Origin: Candidatus Cloacimonetes bacterium 4572_55
GTDB lineage: Bacteria; 4572-55
Length of the DNA stretch: 64,000 nucleotides
NCBI GenBank assembly: GCA_002084765.1
Contig: NBMB01000028.1
Location: 33,639 to 97,638 of the forward strand
Direction of reading: 5' to 3'
Positions within the stretch are counted from its first letter, which is position 1, and every line of letters begins with the position of its first letter. The notes beneath the pieces are model-generated. The model searched no databases, had not been told where the DNA came from, and saw nothing but the letters and a program-made list of their open reading frames with translations. Both the position numbers and the translations under genes were made by a program. Shown in pieces: positions 47,171-57,200 of this stretch.

Positions 47171-48127
47171 AGAGACAAGAGAAACTGTTGTGTACGCAAC
47201 GCCGTTGCCGCTTTCTGGAAAAGTCCCATCTCCCTCAGTATAAGAAGCCACCGCGGGATAGAGAGTCTCGCAATTGGGAGAGGCAATGACAAAACTCATG
47301 GGATGTCCGACCGTGTACCCGGGCATATTGATGTCGGGATCGGTCATGGAAACTGCTTGCCATGCTGGTAAAAGGAGACTAAAACCATCTTCATAAGCCA
47401 CAGCACCCACACAGAGCGATCCGTCGAATAGCCCAACCTCATAGCCTGCGCCGATCGGTTGACCGTCCAGTTCGGCATTGAGAATCACCACGCTATGGCT
47501 CTGGCCTGTGACAATGTAGCTCAGACACTCGGTCGTCGATGCGCACGCGTCTCCAATACCGTCGCCATCGCTATCTTCTTGACCCGGATTGTAGTGATCC
47601 GGACAATTGTCCTCGTCATTATTCACGCCGTCGCCGTCAGTATCGTCTGACACGCCCGTGAGCATCACGATTGTGTATGGCGTTTCGCCAAATTCCCCGA
47701 CACTCGGCGAGATAAAATTCGCTATTGCCTCGATCTGTTGCCCGCTCTGAAATAGGCAGATTCGGAATGACATGGTATGACCGTCCACATATCCCGGCAT
47801 ACCTTGAGAAGAGTCTCCTTTCCATGCTGTCAATGCGCGGTTGTGATCCCCTTCCTCAAAAACCATAGCCCCAACGCACAGCGTATCGTCGAAAACGCCG
47901 ATTTCATCTCTGGGGTCCAAAGAAATTCCGTTGATTGTCGCCTGCTGGATGACTATGATATGCGGTAATCCGGTTTCTGTGTAATCAAAGCATTGGGCAT
48001 AAGCGGGCGTCGTGAGCAACATATTGACTAAGAATATGGATAACAAGCCGGCTATTGATAATATGAGCTTTAGAAAAGACGCAGATATGTGATAAATCGT
48101 CCGTATTAAACAAGAAATCTGTTTCAT
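42566..48127 (-). CDS. TSP3-repeat giant secreted protein, N-terminal part (frame ends early)
   Basis: 1853 residues: a signal peptide (about 1-44, ending TTPAYA), two copies of a roughly 110-residue module (about 45-160 and 195-315; EIGVFDDTLCVGA…MPGY..GHTMSFRI), then about 38 thrombospondin type-3 repeats, the last few fused in tandem to the end. Each repeat has the Ca2+-binding form 'DNCP…NPDQ.D.D.DG.GD.CD'. The protein is extremely acidic and would bind many calcium ions and be a stiff rod outside the cell. It stops after a repeat has lost 41 bases relative to its neighbour (at about 42585); without that it would run on through the fragment ending at 40339 (about 2590 residues). RBS AGGA before 48127. 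Confidence 0.85.
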   Translation of the reverse strand: MKQISCLIRTIYHISASFLKLILSIAGLLSIFLVNMLLTTPAYAQCFDYTETGLPHIIVIQQATINGISLDPRDEIGVFDDTLCVGAMVFEEGDHNRALTAWKGDSSQGMPGYVDGHTMSFRICLFQSGQQIEAIANFISPSVGEFGETPYTIVMLTGVSDDTDGDGVNNDEDNCPDHYNPGQEDSDGDGIGDACASTTECLSYIVTGQSHSVVILNAELDGQPIGAGYEVGLFDGSLCVGAVAYEDGFSLLLPAWQAVSMTDPDINMPGYTVGHPMSFVIASPNCETLYPAVASYTEGDGTFPESGNGVAYTTVSLVSWRHSDSDSLPDVRDNCPTVPNNDQLDQDSDLIGDVCDACPYDSLNDVDSDGICGDTDNCPDASNPDQLDMDNDGIGDVCDSCPNDPLDDADNDGICADADNCPTDSNFDQSDMDGDGVGDLCDNCPDDSNPNQEDIDGNGMGDACDPASLDTDGDGVSNEEDNCPDYPNPDQLDMDNDGIGDVCDSDDDNDDVADEIDNCPTIHNPDQADADQDSLGDLCDDFPNDPDNDIDGDGVGADVDNCPTIHNSDQADADNDGLGDLCDDFPNDPDNDIDGDGVSGDVDNCPDAPNTDQSDTDGDDLGDACDSCTDTDDDGFGDPGFSLNNCPEDNCPAYPNPNQRDSDNDGLGDACDDCIDTDGDGFGDPEFSLNLCSDDNCPDVPNPDQNDVDNDGLGDACDSFPNDPDNDVDNDNIGGDVDNCPALYNPDQSDTDSDGFGDACDDCIDTDGDGFGDPGFSLNQCSEDNCPDDSNPDQADADNDGLGDVCDPFPNDPSNDIDGDGVDGDSDNCPTISNPDQSDTDNDGLGDVCDSCPNDSLNDYDNDGVCGDVDNCPTHSNSDQANSDGDETGDVCDPYPYDPQDDADGDGISAHIDNCPDIFNPTQADMDNDGVGDVCDPCPNDSAGDSDGDDVCDSEDNCPDNFNPDQIDYDLDGMGDACDACPYDFYNDADNDNICADADNCPDTYNPSQADEDGDGLGDVCDDMPDIDGDGVNNEEDNCPTTYNPDQSDTDNDGVGDVCDPCPNDPAGDSDGDDVCDSEDNCPDNYNPDQGDFDGDNIGNLCDSCPYDASNDADGDYICADADNCPDNYNPDQTDSDNDDLGDLCDDFPFDPLNDTDNDGVGNSSDNCPALYNPDQVDSDSDGLGDLCDDFPFDPLNDTDDDGISGHEDNCPDTYNPSQTDTDGDGWGDVCDPDPDDPNNPGDPDQDQDDDGVSDYLDNCPDTPNTNQVDSDGDNIGDVCDDCPLDPNNDLDFDGICGDEDNCVAVYNPTQIDIDGDNIGDVCDECIDADYDGVCEDQNDNCPYDFNPNQTDSDEDGLGDVCDDCPNDRLNDVDFDGVCGDVDNCPVMQNPDQSDSNGNGIGDACEGLGDFDQDDDGVYDYLDNCPYHSNPDQSDSDNDGRGDTCDDCPYDPNNDLDFDDVCGDVDNCPTMYNPIQSDEDGDGYGDACDPDGTDFPDSDDDGWYDFLDNCPNVSNPNQADSDNDGYGDVCDDCPNDRLNDIDFDGICGNDDNCPVAYNPDQSDGDDDGLGDVCDNCLDIDGDTICDYYDNCRGILNSDQLDSDHDGQGDACDDCPNDPLNDLDADGLCRDNDNCPTVYNPDQSDSDGDLIGDACDGCPDLDGDSVCESVDNCPSIANPNQLDSDHDGLGNVCDECPNDSFNDLDFDGLCGDHDNCPITYNPDQADADGDQIGDACDSCLDMDGDGACLYDDNCRNDYNPDQADADNDGLGDACDDCPDDPHNDLDNDGVCGNLDNCPTTSNASQLDEDGDGYGDVCDVCNDPDYDEICGYMDNCPSIENPDQLDSDNHERHGQ

Positions 48128-48177
48128 TTTTTCTATCCTTTCTTTAAAAATCCCCGAAAAATTATTTCTTTTACAAG

Positions 48178-48207
48178 GGCGGCGCGTTTTTTTCGAAACG
48201 CGCCGCC
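48178..48207. other. GC-rich 12-bp hairpin between the two giant genes
   Basis: 48178-48189 pairs perfectly with 48196-48207 around six bases. It lies 18 bases after the stop of the 3479-residue gene on the minus strand. The T run is within the loop side, not after the stem, so termination is possible but not certain. Confidence 0.65.
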
Positions 48208-48224
48208 TGATGACAACGGTGAGC

Positions 48225-51200
48225 TTATTTCAATAAAGCCATCCGTTTGTGTTCTTGATAAGGCTCTCTCTCTCCCATGCTGTCCACTCTAAGCCGGCAA
48301 AGATAGACGCCGGATGGAGCCGATTTGCCATCGCTTTGATCCCCATTCCAGACCGCCTGATAATGACCCGCGGACATGGATTCGTTGATCAACCGTTTGA
48401 CAAGCCGTCCACTTATATCATAGACGCTGAGTTCCACATCGCCCTCATAAGCCAGCGTAAAGCTGATCTGAGTCGAGGGGTTGAAAGGATTCGGATAGTT
48501 CTGTAACAATTCGGTCTTGCTCGGATTATTCCCAAATATAGAGGAAACTTCCGCGTCATACTGCTCGATATGATGATCTGTCAGGATCACGACCGCGTAT
48601 CCGCCATAGCCAAAAGACCCGTTGCCTTGCACATAAATCGGCTTCACGATCCGGTCTTGACCATCTTCCCAAATTCTGAAACTCATGGGATTTCCAGAAA
48701 GATATCCAGGTTGATCAAATTCCGGTATTGCCTGCCACGCGGGGATCAACAGGGGATATTCGCCTGTGACTTCCGCCGAGCCTACGCACGTATCTTGATC
48801 ATAGATACCGATTTCCAGAACAGATTCCTCAGAATCTCCTCTCAAGTCCAGCTCTTGAATCACAACCGAATAGGACTGACCCGTCTCGATTGTTCTGAAA
48901 TGCGGCTGCCTCGATATCGGAGTCTCCATCTCGTCCGATTCCAATCTTCTGGAATCCTCGCCATCACTGCGAGCCGTCGGTGCTCCATAACAGTTATAGG
49001 AAAATACAGCCGGATTGGTGACAGAGGGCTTCAGAAGGATTCGATAGCCGTCTCCCGGCTCCATGTTTTGGATGGTATTGACGCCAAGACTCGGAATCCA
49101 CGCGTCGCCATCGCTGTTGGTCACGATCTCCACTGAGGAGGAAATATCGCCCAACGAGGTCTCGATCGGATGCGGAGAGTCGCACAGATAGGAAATCCAA
49201 TTCCAGAGACCAGGATTCACAGTCAGGTCGGGTTGGTTCTCAATACACTGACCGATCTCGCAGAGTTGTTGATCCTGATTATCCGAGCTGGTAATATAGA
49301 CCCGATAGCCTTTTCCCAACTCCACATCGCCAATAGTATTAATACCTTGGGAGGGAATATAGACGTGACCATCCGAAGTCTGAACAATCTCCAGACCAGG
49401 CAATTGACCAAAAATATCGGAGACATTCGGCTCGTTTGGCATCAGATTAAAGGACACCAGATCGAACTGATTGGTCTTGATATCGATGCAAAGATCGCAA
49501 TTATGGGTGCAGGAAAGGGAGAGTGTGGAGCCGATCCCATGACCAAACGTTCCGTCTCCCTGAATATAAGTCGGTTGGCAAACCGCCAAACTCTGCTCGC
49601 TCTGATCCCACAATTTGAAACGCATAGTATTTCCGTTGGTGAAACCTGGCATGTCATGCTCAAGATCCGCCTGCCAGACTGACATCGGATAGTTGAACTG
49701 ACCGTCGAACATGTCGGAACCCACGCCCAAATCACCGTCAAATACACCGATTTCATCGCCAGCCTCAATCAACTGACCGTCCACATCAATAGCGGTAAAG
49801 ACTAATGAATATGGATTGCCAGTTTGAAAATAGGGGAAATGGGTATTTGTATGAATAATACGAAGCCGAGTTATCCCATCTGGGACCGTATAAGAGCCGA
49901 CCTCTCGCATATTGATATCCACAACCGACGCTGTGATGTCTTGGAGCCAGAAGCCGCCCTCATCCAAGTCTAAACCCTCAAAATTCCAATTGAAATAGAT
50001 GGGTCGCTGATAAGAGGGGGCGTCTAAATAAAGCTCCCATACGGTCACGTCTTGGTTCGTGGCTCGGTAGTCATGCGCCAAGTCATAACCGGAACCGGTA
50101 AAGTATGCGTAGAATTGATTGGACGTCGGAGCGATCTGATCATAATCGGGATCAAATCCTTGGGTTGCGTCCGCGGCTGTCCCAATTTCTAAGCCAATAG
50201 AGGATTGGCTCGCAGTGTAAACCGTGAAATTGCAGACAAAATCGACCACAGAGAAATCGAAAGCGACTGTGCCCGAAATAACTCCGCTTCCCAACTGACT
50301 GGTATTGCCGCATGCATCGGTTCCGGTAAACTGGAACTGATAATATCCATCGCCCTGCGCGGCAGCGTTATCCGTGTCGAAAGTCACGTAAGAGTTCATC
50401 GGATTACTTGTCTCGCCGTAACTCGTCCACTCGCCATAAGCCGCGTCTTGCGACTCACGGAAACGGTAGTACAGAGTCACACTCTGCAATGCGACGTCTG
50501 ATTCGTAGCTCACGTCAATACGTGGAGCCAGAGCTTCATTCGGCTCCACATCGGTATTCACGCTGTCAGCATAACCTGTCCAATCGACAACCGCTCCCTC
50601 GTCGCCATAGATAAAGGTAGGAAAATCCTGCAACGCAATTTGCGTATTTCCGACCGCGTCTTCAGCCACTGTGTAAAGGGAAACCACTCCGCTATGGGTT
50701 GGCGTATAAGAAAAGGAGGTCGTGGATGGACCCTGATTCGGCGGATCAAGGGTGTTTATCAATACGGTATATGCCTCGCCTCCGTCTATACTTTCGTATA
50801 AATAGACGCTGGCAACGCCGCTTACATCATCCTGAAACTGCACCGTCAGCGTCATTGGCGCGGTGGGGCAACTTCCGATCGTCGTGAGAATTTCCGACGT
50901 GGGTGCCAGAATGTCGATAGAGATTGTGGCTTGTGTTGCATCTGTAAAATTCCCGCACGTATCGAAAACTTTCATATCTACGTTATAAACGCCACCGCCA
51001 TTCAACTCGTATGTGAGGCTCAGAGTTGTGCTGACAGTCTCGCCATCTAATTGCTGCGTTTCCACCAAGTCGCTGTTGACATACCATTCCGCGTAACCCA
51101 GACCATACGTATCTTGGACAACAGACTGCGCCCGCAATGTCGTATCCTGATCTGTGGAGAGAATGGTCACGCTAGAGAAAACAGAGGGTCCTGTTGTGTC

Positions 51201-54200
51201 ATACAGGAAAGTCACAGTCGGATTCTTCTCGTCTTCCTCTTCACCTGAGGCGTTTATAGCCGTCGTATATAAGCCGATATTTCCATCTTCACTCGGGGTA
51301 TAGGAAAATGTCACGGTTCCTTCCATGTCCGGTGAATTAGACGGGATCTGGATTCCGACATTTTCCTCATCGCCGTCGATTACTTCCCACAAACGCAGGG
51401 CTGTAATGCCGACTGTGCCGTCGGAGTAATCCACTTCCAGACTGATCGGTGCTGTCGCGCAATCCGAGACGTCTGTTTCGATCGAAGACGCAGGACCAGC
51501 CAACTCGATTTGAATCGAAGCTGGAGTCGCGTCGGTAAAGTTCTCGCACACGTCATAGACTGTCATTGTGACGGTATATAAACCGTCCTGGGTCACGTCA
51601 TGGGAAAATGTGAGCGACGCGGACGTCTGACCGGTCAAGCTCTGAGTCTCAGTCAATAGACCGTTGACAGACCATTCCGCCCGATCCAGATTTTGCGCGT
51701 CCGAAACAACCGCGCTTGCCTGAATCTGGGACTCGTCAGTTTCCGAAGTAATGGTGACGCCAATGCTTACAGCCGGATTGGTTCCGTCGTAATTGAAGAC
51801 GACGTCTGCCGTAGTCGGCTCTTGTTCTGCATTATCATAGCTATCCGTGGCAATGGTATACAGCTCGATCTCACCCTGCACACTTGGGGTATATGTGAAG
51901 CTCACAGTAGATGGCCCCACGTTAGCCGAAAAGTCACGACTATCGACCTGTAAGGCTGTTCCGCCATTGACCCGTTGCCACAAGCCGATATCCGTCACGC
52001 CAACCACGTCGTCGGAATAACTAACCGTCAGGCTCAGTTGCCCAGAGGGACAGTCTGTCACCTGGGTGGTGATTTCCGATTCCGGCGATTGGTTATCAAT
52101 AGTAATCGAAGCCTGGGAAGTTGCAGAGTTCCCGCATCCGTCAAAGATTTCCAAAGTGATCGCATAATCGCCGCCCTCTGTGATACCAGAATAATCCAGA
52201 CTCACATCAGCACTTAATCCGCTGAGTTCCTCTGTATCGACTGTTTCACCATTGACAGTCCAGTTGGCATAATCCAGACCGTAAGAGTCAGAGACAGACG
52301 CTCCGGCAATAATGCGCAGATCCGTCTGCGACGAAGTTATCTCCACTTCTTGGCTGACCACGGGGTCAACTGTGTCACGCAGAAAATTCACGATATGATA
52401 CGTCGCCTCGACATTATCAGCCGCGTCGGTCGCCTGAGCGTACAGCGCGGTGGTTCCCTGCTGAGTCGGCGTATAGCTCATAATTACTGTGCCGTCAGCC
52501 GAAGGCGGATTCATTATGACAGAATCCACGACTACCGGTGCTTCGCCATTTACACTTTCATACAAATTTATACGGGTTACGCCGGCACCGTCCAGAGCCG
52601 ATCCATAAATATCGGTTGAGACATCTTCATAAGTCACTGTAACCGAGATGTCTCCGGTCTGGCAATCTTCCACATCTGTAACGATTTCAGACGACGGATT
52701 TGTCCAGTCAAAGGTGATCGTAGCCTCGGGATCGGTTGGGGCCGGGCCACAATTTCCAGCCCTATCCACGCCGCGAATCGCGAGATAATATGTTCCCTGC
52801 CCATTGACAGGTAAGAACTCATAAGTTGTGGCCGGGGCAACGATGTTATCCGCTATCGTGCTCCAGGAAGTTCCAGGTTGCTGATACCAGATCTCCATCT
52901 CCAGAGGATTTTCCTCGCCGTTTCCGTCATCCGTATAGTCGCTAATATCCAAAGTGACAGCGTCGTCGCTTGTATAGGGCGAATCTAACTCGTCAAAACG
53001 GTAATCCGGCGCAGTCATATCCAGCATGATTGTGTCACGCATCGCTATTGAGAGGTTACCTGCGTCGTCGGTTGCCGTTACGACGACGACTTTGGAACCG
53101 TCAACAACTAAATCAGTGTCCAGAATTAAGCTATATTCAGTGCCCTGCACATAATTAAAATCGCTTGATACCGCCAAATCACCGCTAAAATTCAGGGTGA
53201 CAATATCATCCGATTGGGTCGTTACAGAAGCCTCAACCATATTGATATTCGTAAAGCCGCTTTCCGGCGGGTAGCAGTCGTTTTCGTTATAGCCATCGAT
53301 TAAGTCCAACCAGGATACGTCGGGAGCGTCCATGTCGGCTTCTATAGATGAAACTTCTGTCGAATCGACATTACCAGCCGCATCCACAACTTTCCCATAG
53401 AAGGAGTAAATCCCGCTCTCAGTGGCTTCCATATCGAGAGTCGAGCCGCTGTAAGAGGTATAAACAGTTTCGCTGGGACCTTTCACGTAGATCGTCGGCA
53501 CGGTAGATCCACAAGCCGGATCCGGATCATCGGGATTCTCTGTCATGGTGATAAGAACATTCGGGTACTCAATGTTGAGAATTCCATTTGGCGAATAATC
53601 GGTCAACGTGAGCGTCGGAGCCGGGACGCCCCGATCCAGACAGACGGTAATCTCGTCGCTCATCTCGGAAGCCAGACCACAGTTCGTATATGCCATGATT
53701 TGGAAACTATACTCGCCATCGTTAATGAGAACAAAGGTATAATCAAAGCTGTTGCTCCCACTACCAGAAGTAAAAGTCTCGGTATCAGCCAATTGATACG
53801 TTGTCGAAACCGGACTATCAACCCATAACTCCACGCTATCCACATCGTACACATCCGCTACAGCCACATTATATGCTAATGTAATGCTGGACGCGTTTGT
53901 AGCAGATGGGGAGGGCTGAACCATCTCGACTGTGGTAAAAGCTGTCGCCGGATCAGACCCGCTCAAAACCATCGCGTCGCTTGTGCTCACGCTTATTGTG
54001 TTGCTGGTGACCGTGTGCTCGACAGCGTCGCCGGTGCCATACGCATTTGTCTTGAAATAGACGACATGCGGATCATTATCGCCGGCAAGCTGCTCCAATT
54101 CGGCGCGTGTGAGCGTAAAGGTGAAGTCAACGCTCTCCTCATCGAAATCATCAGGCGTAAATACGCCGTCATAATTGGGAATCGTTTCCCTCACGCTGGC

Positions 54201-57200
54201 ATAGTCGCCGTTTTCGTCACCGAGCGAATCGCCCACGCGATAAAATAGACGCACGCCAGGATCGACAATCATCGCATCCGGATTTGTGGACGTCCCGCTC
54301 AAAACGACTTGGTTAGCACTATCCACACAAATAGCATCGTCGCCAGTCACGCTGGAAATGGAAGATTCCGGTCCGATTATGCTGATGTCAATGTAAGAGG
54401 TCATGTCAGGGTCAGGATCGGATGGAGGCACGCCTTGAATCAGAAATTCCGACAGATTGCCTGTCTGATCCTCAAAAACCACGGTAAATTCATAACGTCC
54501 GCTGCCATCCCGTGTGGTCGGCGTCACATCCATCAAAAATTCCACGTCGCTGTCGCCGGTGAATAAAACGCCGTCTGTAGCGGTTGAAAGATCAATGGTT
54601 TGATACAGTGAGAAGTCGCCCACAGGCTGAACGCCCACAGGTCCTTCACGCCAGAAAATATGGATTTTTCCGCCGCCAAAACCATTCGGATCGTTGTTCG
54701 GCATCCCAAATAGGGAAGGCACGTACGGATTTGGAATTTCAGGCGTAAAATCAATAGCTACCCAGAATTCTGGGTTGGTAGTCACATCTGTCATATTCAG
54801 ATCCGTGTCAAATGTCTCAACCGCATCGGCTAATTCCGGAGGTTCGCTGTCCAGAATCATTACTAACGTATCCTGGTCAGACAAATTACAGGCGTTATCC
54901 TCAGTGGTTGCTGTAAAGACGTATCGCCCATCGCCGTCTGTCAAGGCTCCAGTATAGACAAATTGATCGCCCGTAGGAGGGACAGTCGTTGTGTTGCCAT
55001 CCGCGCTCAGGGCTTCCATTTCAGTCGTCGCAAGACCGGACGAGGCACCAGGATTCGGGTCGTATGCAGTAAAGGGCAACTGCCAAACGCCATCGTCCAG
55101 GTTGGTATAGTAAAAATCGCCGCCGTTCGGATCGGGAAAAGCAAAATCCGTATCCGGCGTATCCAATGTAATGACCGGCGGAACTTCGTCAAGGAACCAG
55201 TTCATCTGGCTTGTGCCATCTGAGTTAATGTCGCTACCTGAATTGCCATTTTGATCAAAAGAGCCAAATGGGGTCCACACATCAAAAATCTCAGGTCGAC
55301 TTGAACTGCGCACCGCAATACGAATGTTGTTATACCACCCGTCGGGGGCTTCCGTATATGGACCAGGATGGCCTCCAATCAATAGGTCATTGATGTCGAA
55401 TAAAATTTCTATCGGCGTAGGCGGATTCGTCGATAAAACAAATGAAGAATCAGATTCAATATAGCTCCATACCTGGAAATCATCGGCATCAAAACCCAGT
55501 GTTCCGATATCGCCAACCATGATGGCAAATTGATCAATTGGACCACTAATCTGGCTGGTACTGGGATCGCAAATAATGGAAAATCGGCCGCCAATAAGCT
55601 CTTCATTGAGCGGATCAATTCCAAAATTATCGCCGCTGGAATAGCCGTCCGTATTGAAATTGGAGCAAGCCGTCGGATCAAACAACTCCCAGGCGTCCAA
55701 TTGGGGCGGACGTGGGACAAAGTAAAAATTTTCAACAAAGTTTGAAGGACCGCCCACATCGGGATCAAGCCAATAAATTGTATCCAGTCGATACTGCTCG
55801 TCATCCGAGGTGCCAAAGACATTATTCCCGGCTTCCACATAATCTGGCATCTCACAGGGATCAGTCCATCCGGCATCTACTTGCGAATCCACATAAAATC
55901 CAGCATTACATCCATTTTGCGGTACCGACCAGACGCCGATAGCGTAATGACCCGGATCCTCCGTTCCGTCGGCAACATAATGATACCAGGTATAATACCG
56001 TCGCGCTCCAACCATTGAAACTACTTCGCTATCTGGGTCTCCAAAACCGAAAAAGTCCCAATATTTAAAATTATCGCTCGCATAGCCAGCGGAAGCCGAT
56101 TGATCCGTATCCATAAAAACAAAACTGTTAGCCGTATCGGGGGTTGCAAGCGTTGTTGGCAACAGCCTTTCCGGGTCGGTCCCGTCAATCGGCCGCGGCA
56201 GCTCAATTTCCATCGCGATATTTGCCAAAATGCCAACCCACACCGTGTCGCCTGGCATCAGCGTAAAAGCCCCCGGATCAAGGGTTGAGTCTGTCGCATC
56301 ATTTGGATTGGTCGATCGGAAAGTAACACTTTCGATCCCAATGGACGCAAAGTTCAGATAAAAAAGTTCGCCGGTGATCCCAGTGCCAGGCAATGTATGT
56401 TGCTCCTCAAACCCTTGATCAATTGTATTACCAAACAAATCCCTTGCATAGGCGACTTGCCACACATCAAAATCAGTTGTGGTGTCCCATCCCCAATGCG
56501 GATTTCCGGGTGCTGCTAACGCAGTATTTACAACTTTGATCAAATGGGGGGCACTTGTTGGCCGTAATGCCATTTCCAAATCCGGTGTGCTGTCATTCAA
56601 TCCGTGTCCTGAGACAGCATAAATCATCCGTAACAGGGTATCTTGTGAAGCGACATCATAGCCGGAAGCATTCATGGCGGTGGTATATCCTGAAGAGTCT
56701 GGCAGATTAAAACCACCTAATAATACCTCAGTCTGATTGCCCACACAAACTGTCTGTTGAGATTCGGCAACCAGTTGCCAGGTGAATTCCCACTCAGTCG
56801 GGATGCTAAGATGGGGGCTGTTTAGGGCTTCACTGTTATTCGGCGTGGGATCAGTACAAAGTGAATCACCGAGAGGCGAGGCTGAAAAACCATATTCCCA
56901 GCCGCCTTCACCACCCTCGTTGTTCTTGTTATGGGGGCTGATCGTTCCGCCTTCATAATCGAAGAAAAACGTGCTTCGTAAATCATCAGTAATTTCGCAC
57001 CCGCCTACTATGAAATTATTGCTACCGGGATAATGAAGTTCAGCTTGGCCAAAAGTAGATGTTTCGTTTCCTGAGGGAACGTACGCGGCTACAATACGTC
57101 CTGAATCCCTTGCTACAACAACCAATTCCCCCAGGCTAGCCAAATCTGTCTGCACATTGCATCGACTTAACACCTCGAAATATCCGCCGTCAAGTCGTAA

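Noticed and set aside
42001..47371. Long plus-strand open frames opposite the TSP3 array (for example 43844-44818 and 46430-47371)
   Set aside because: They are mirror frames of the repetitive Asp-rich coding sequence, composed of low-complexity repeats such as VVRIRADIV, with no start sites or family features.
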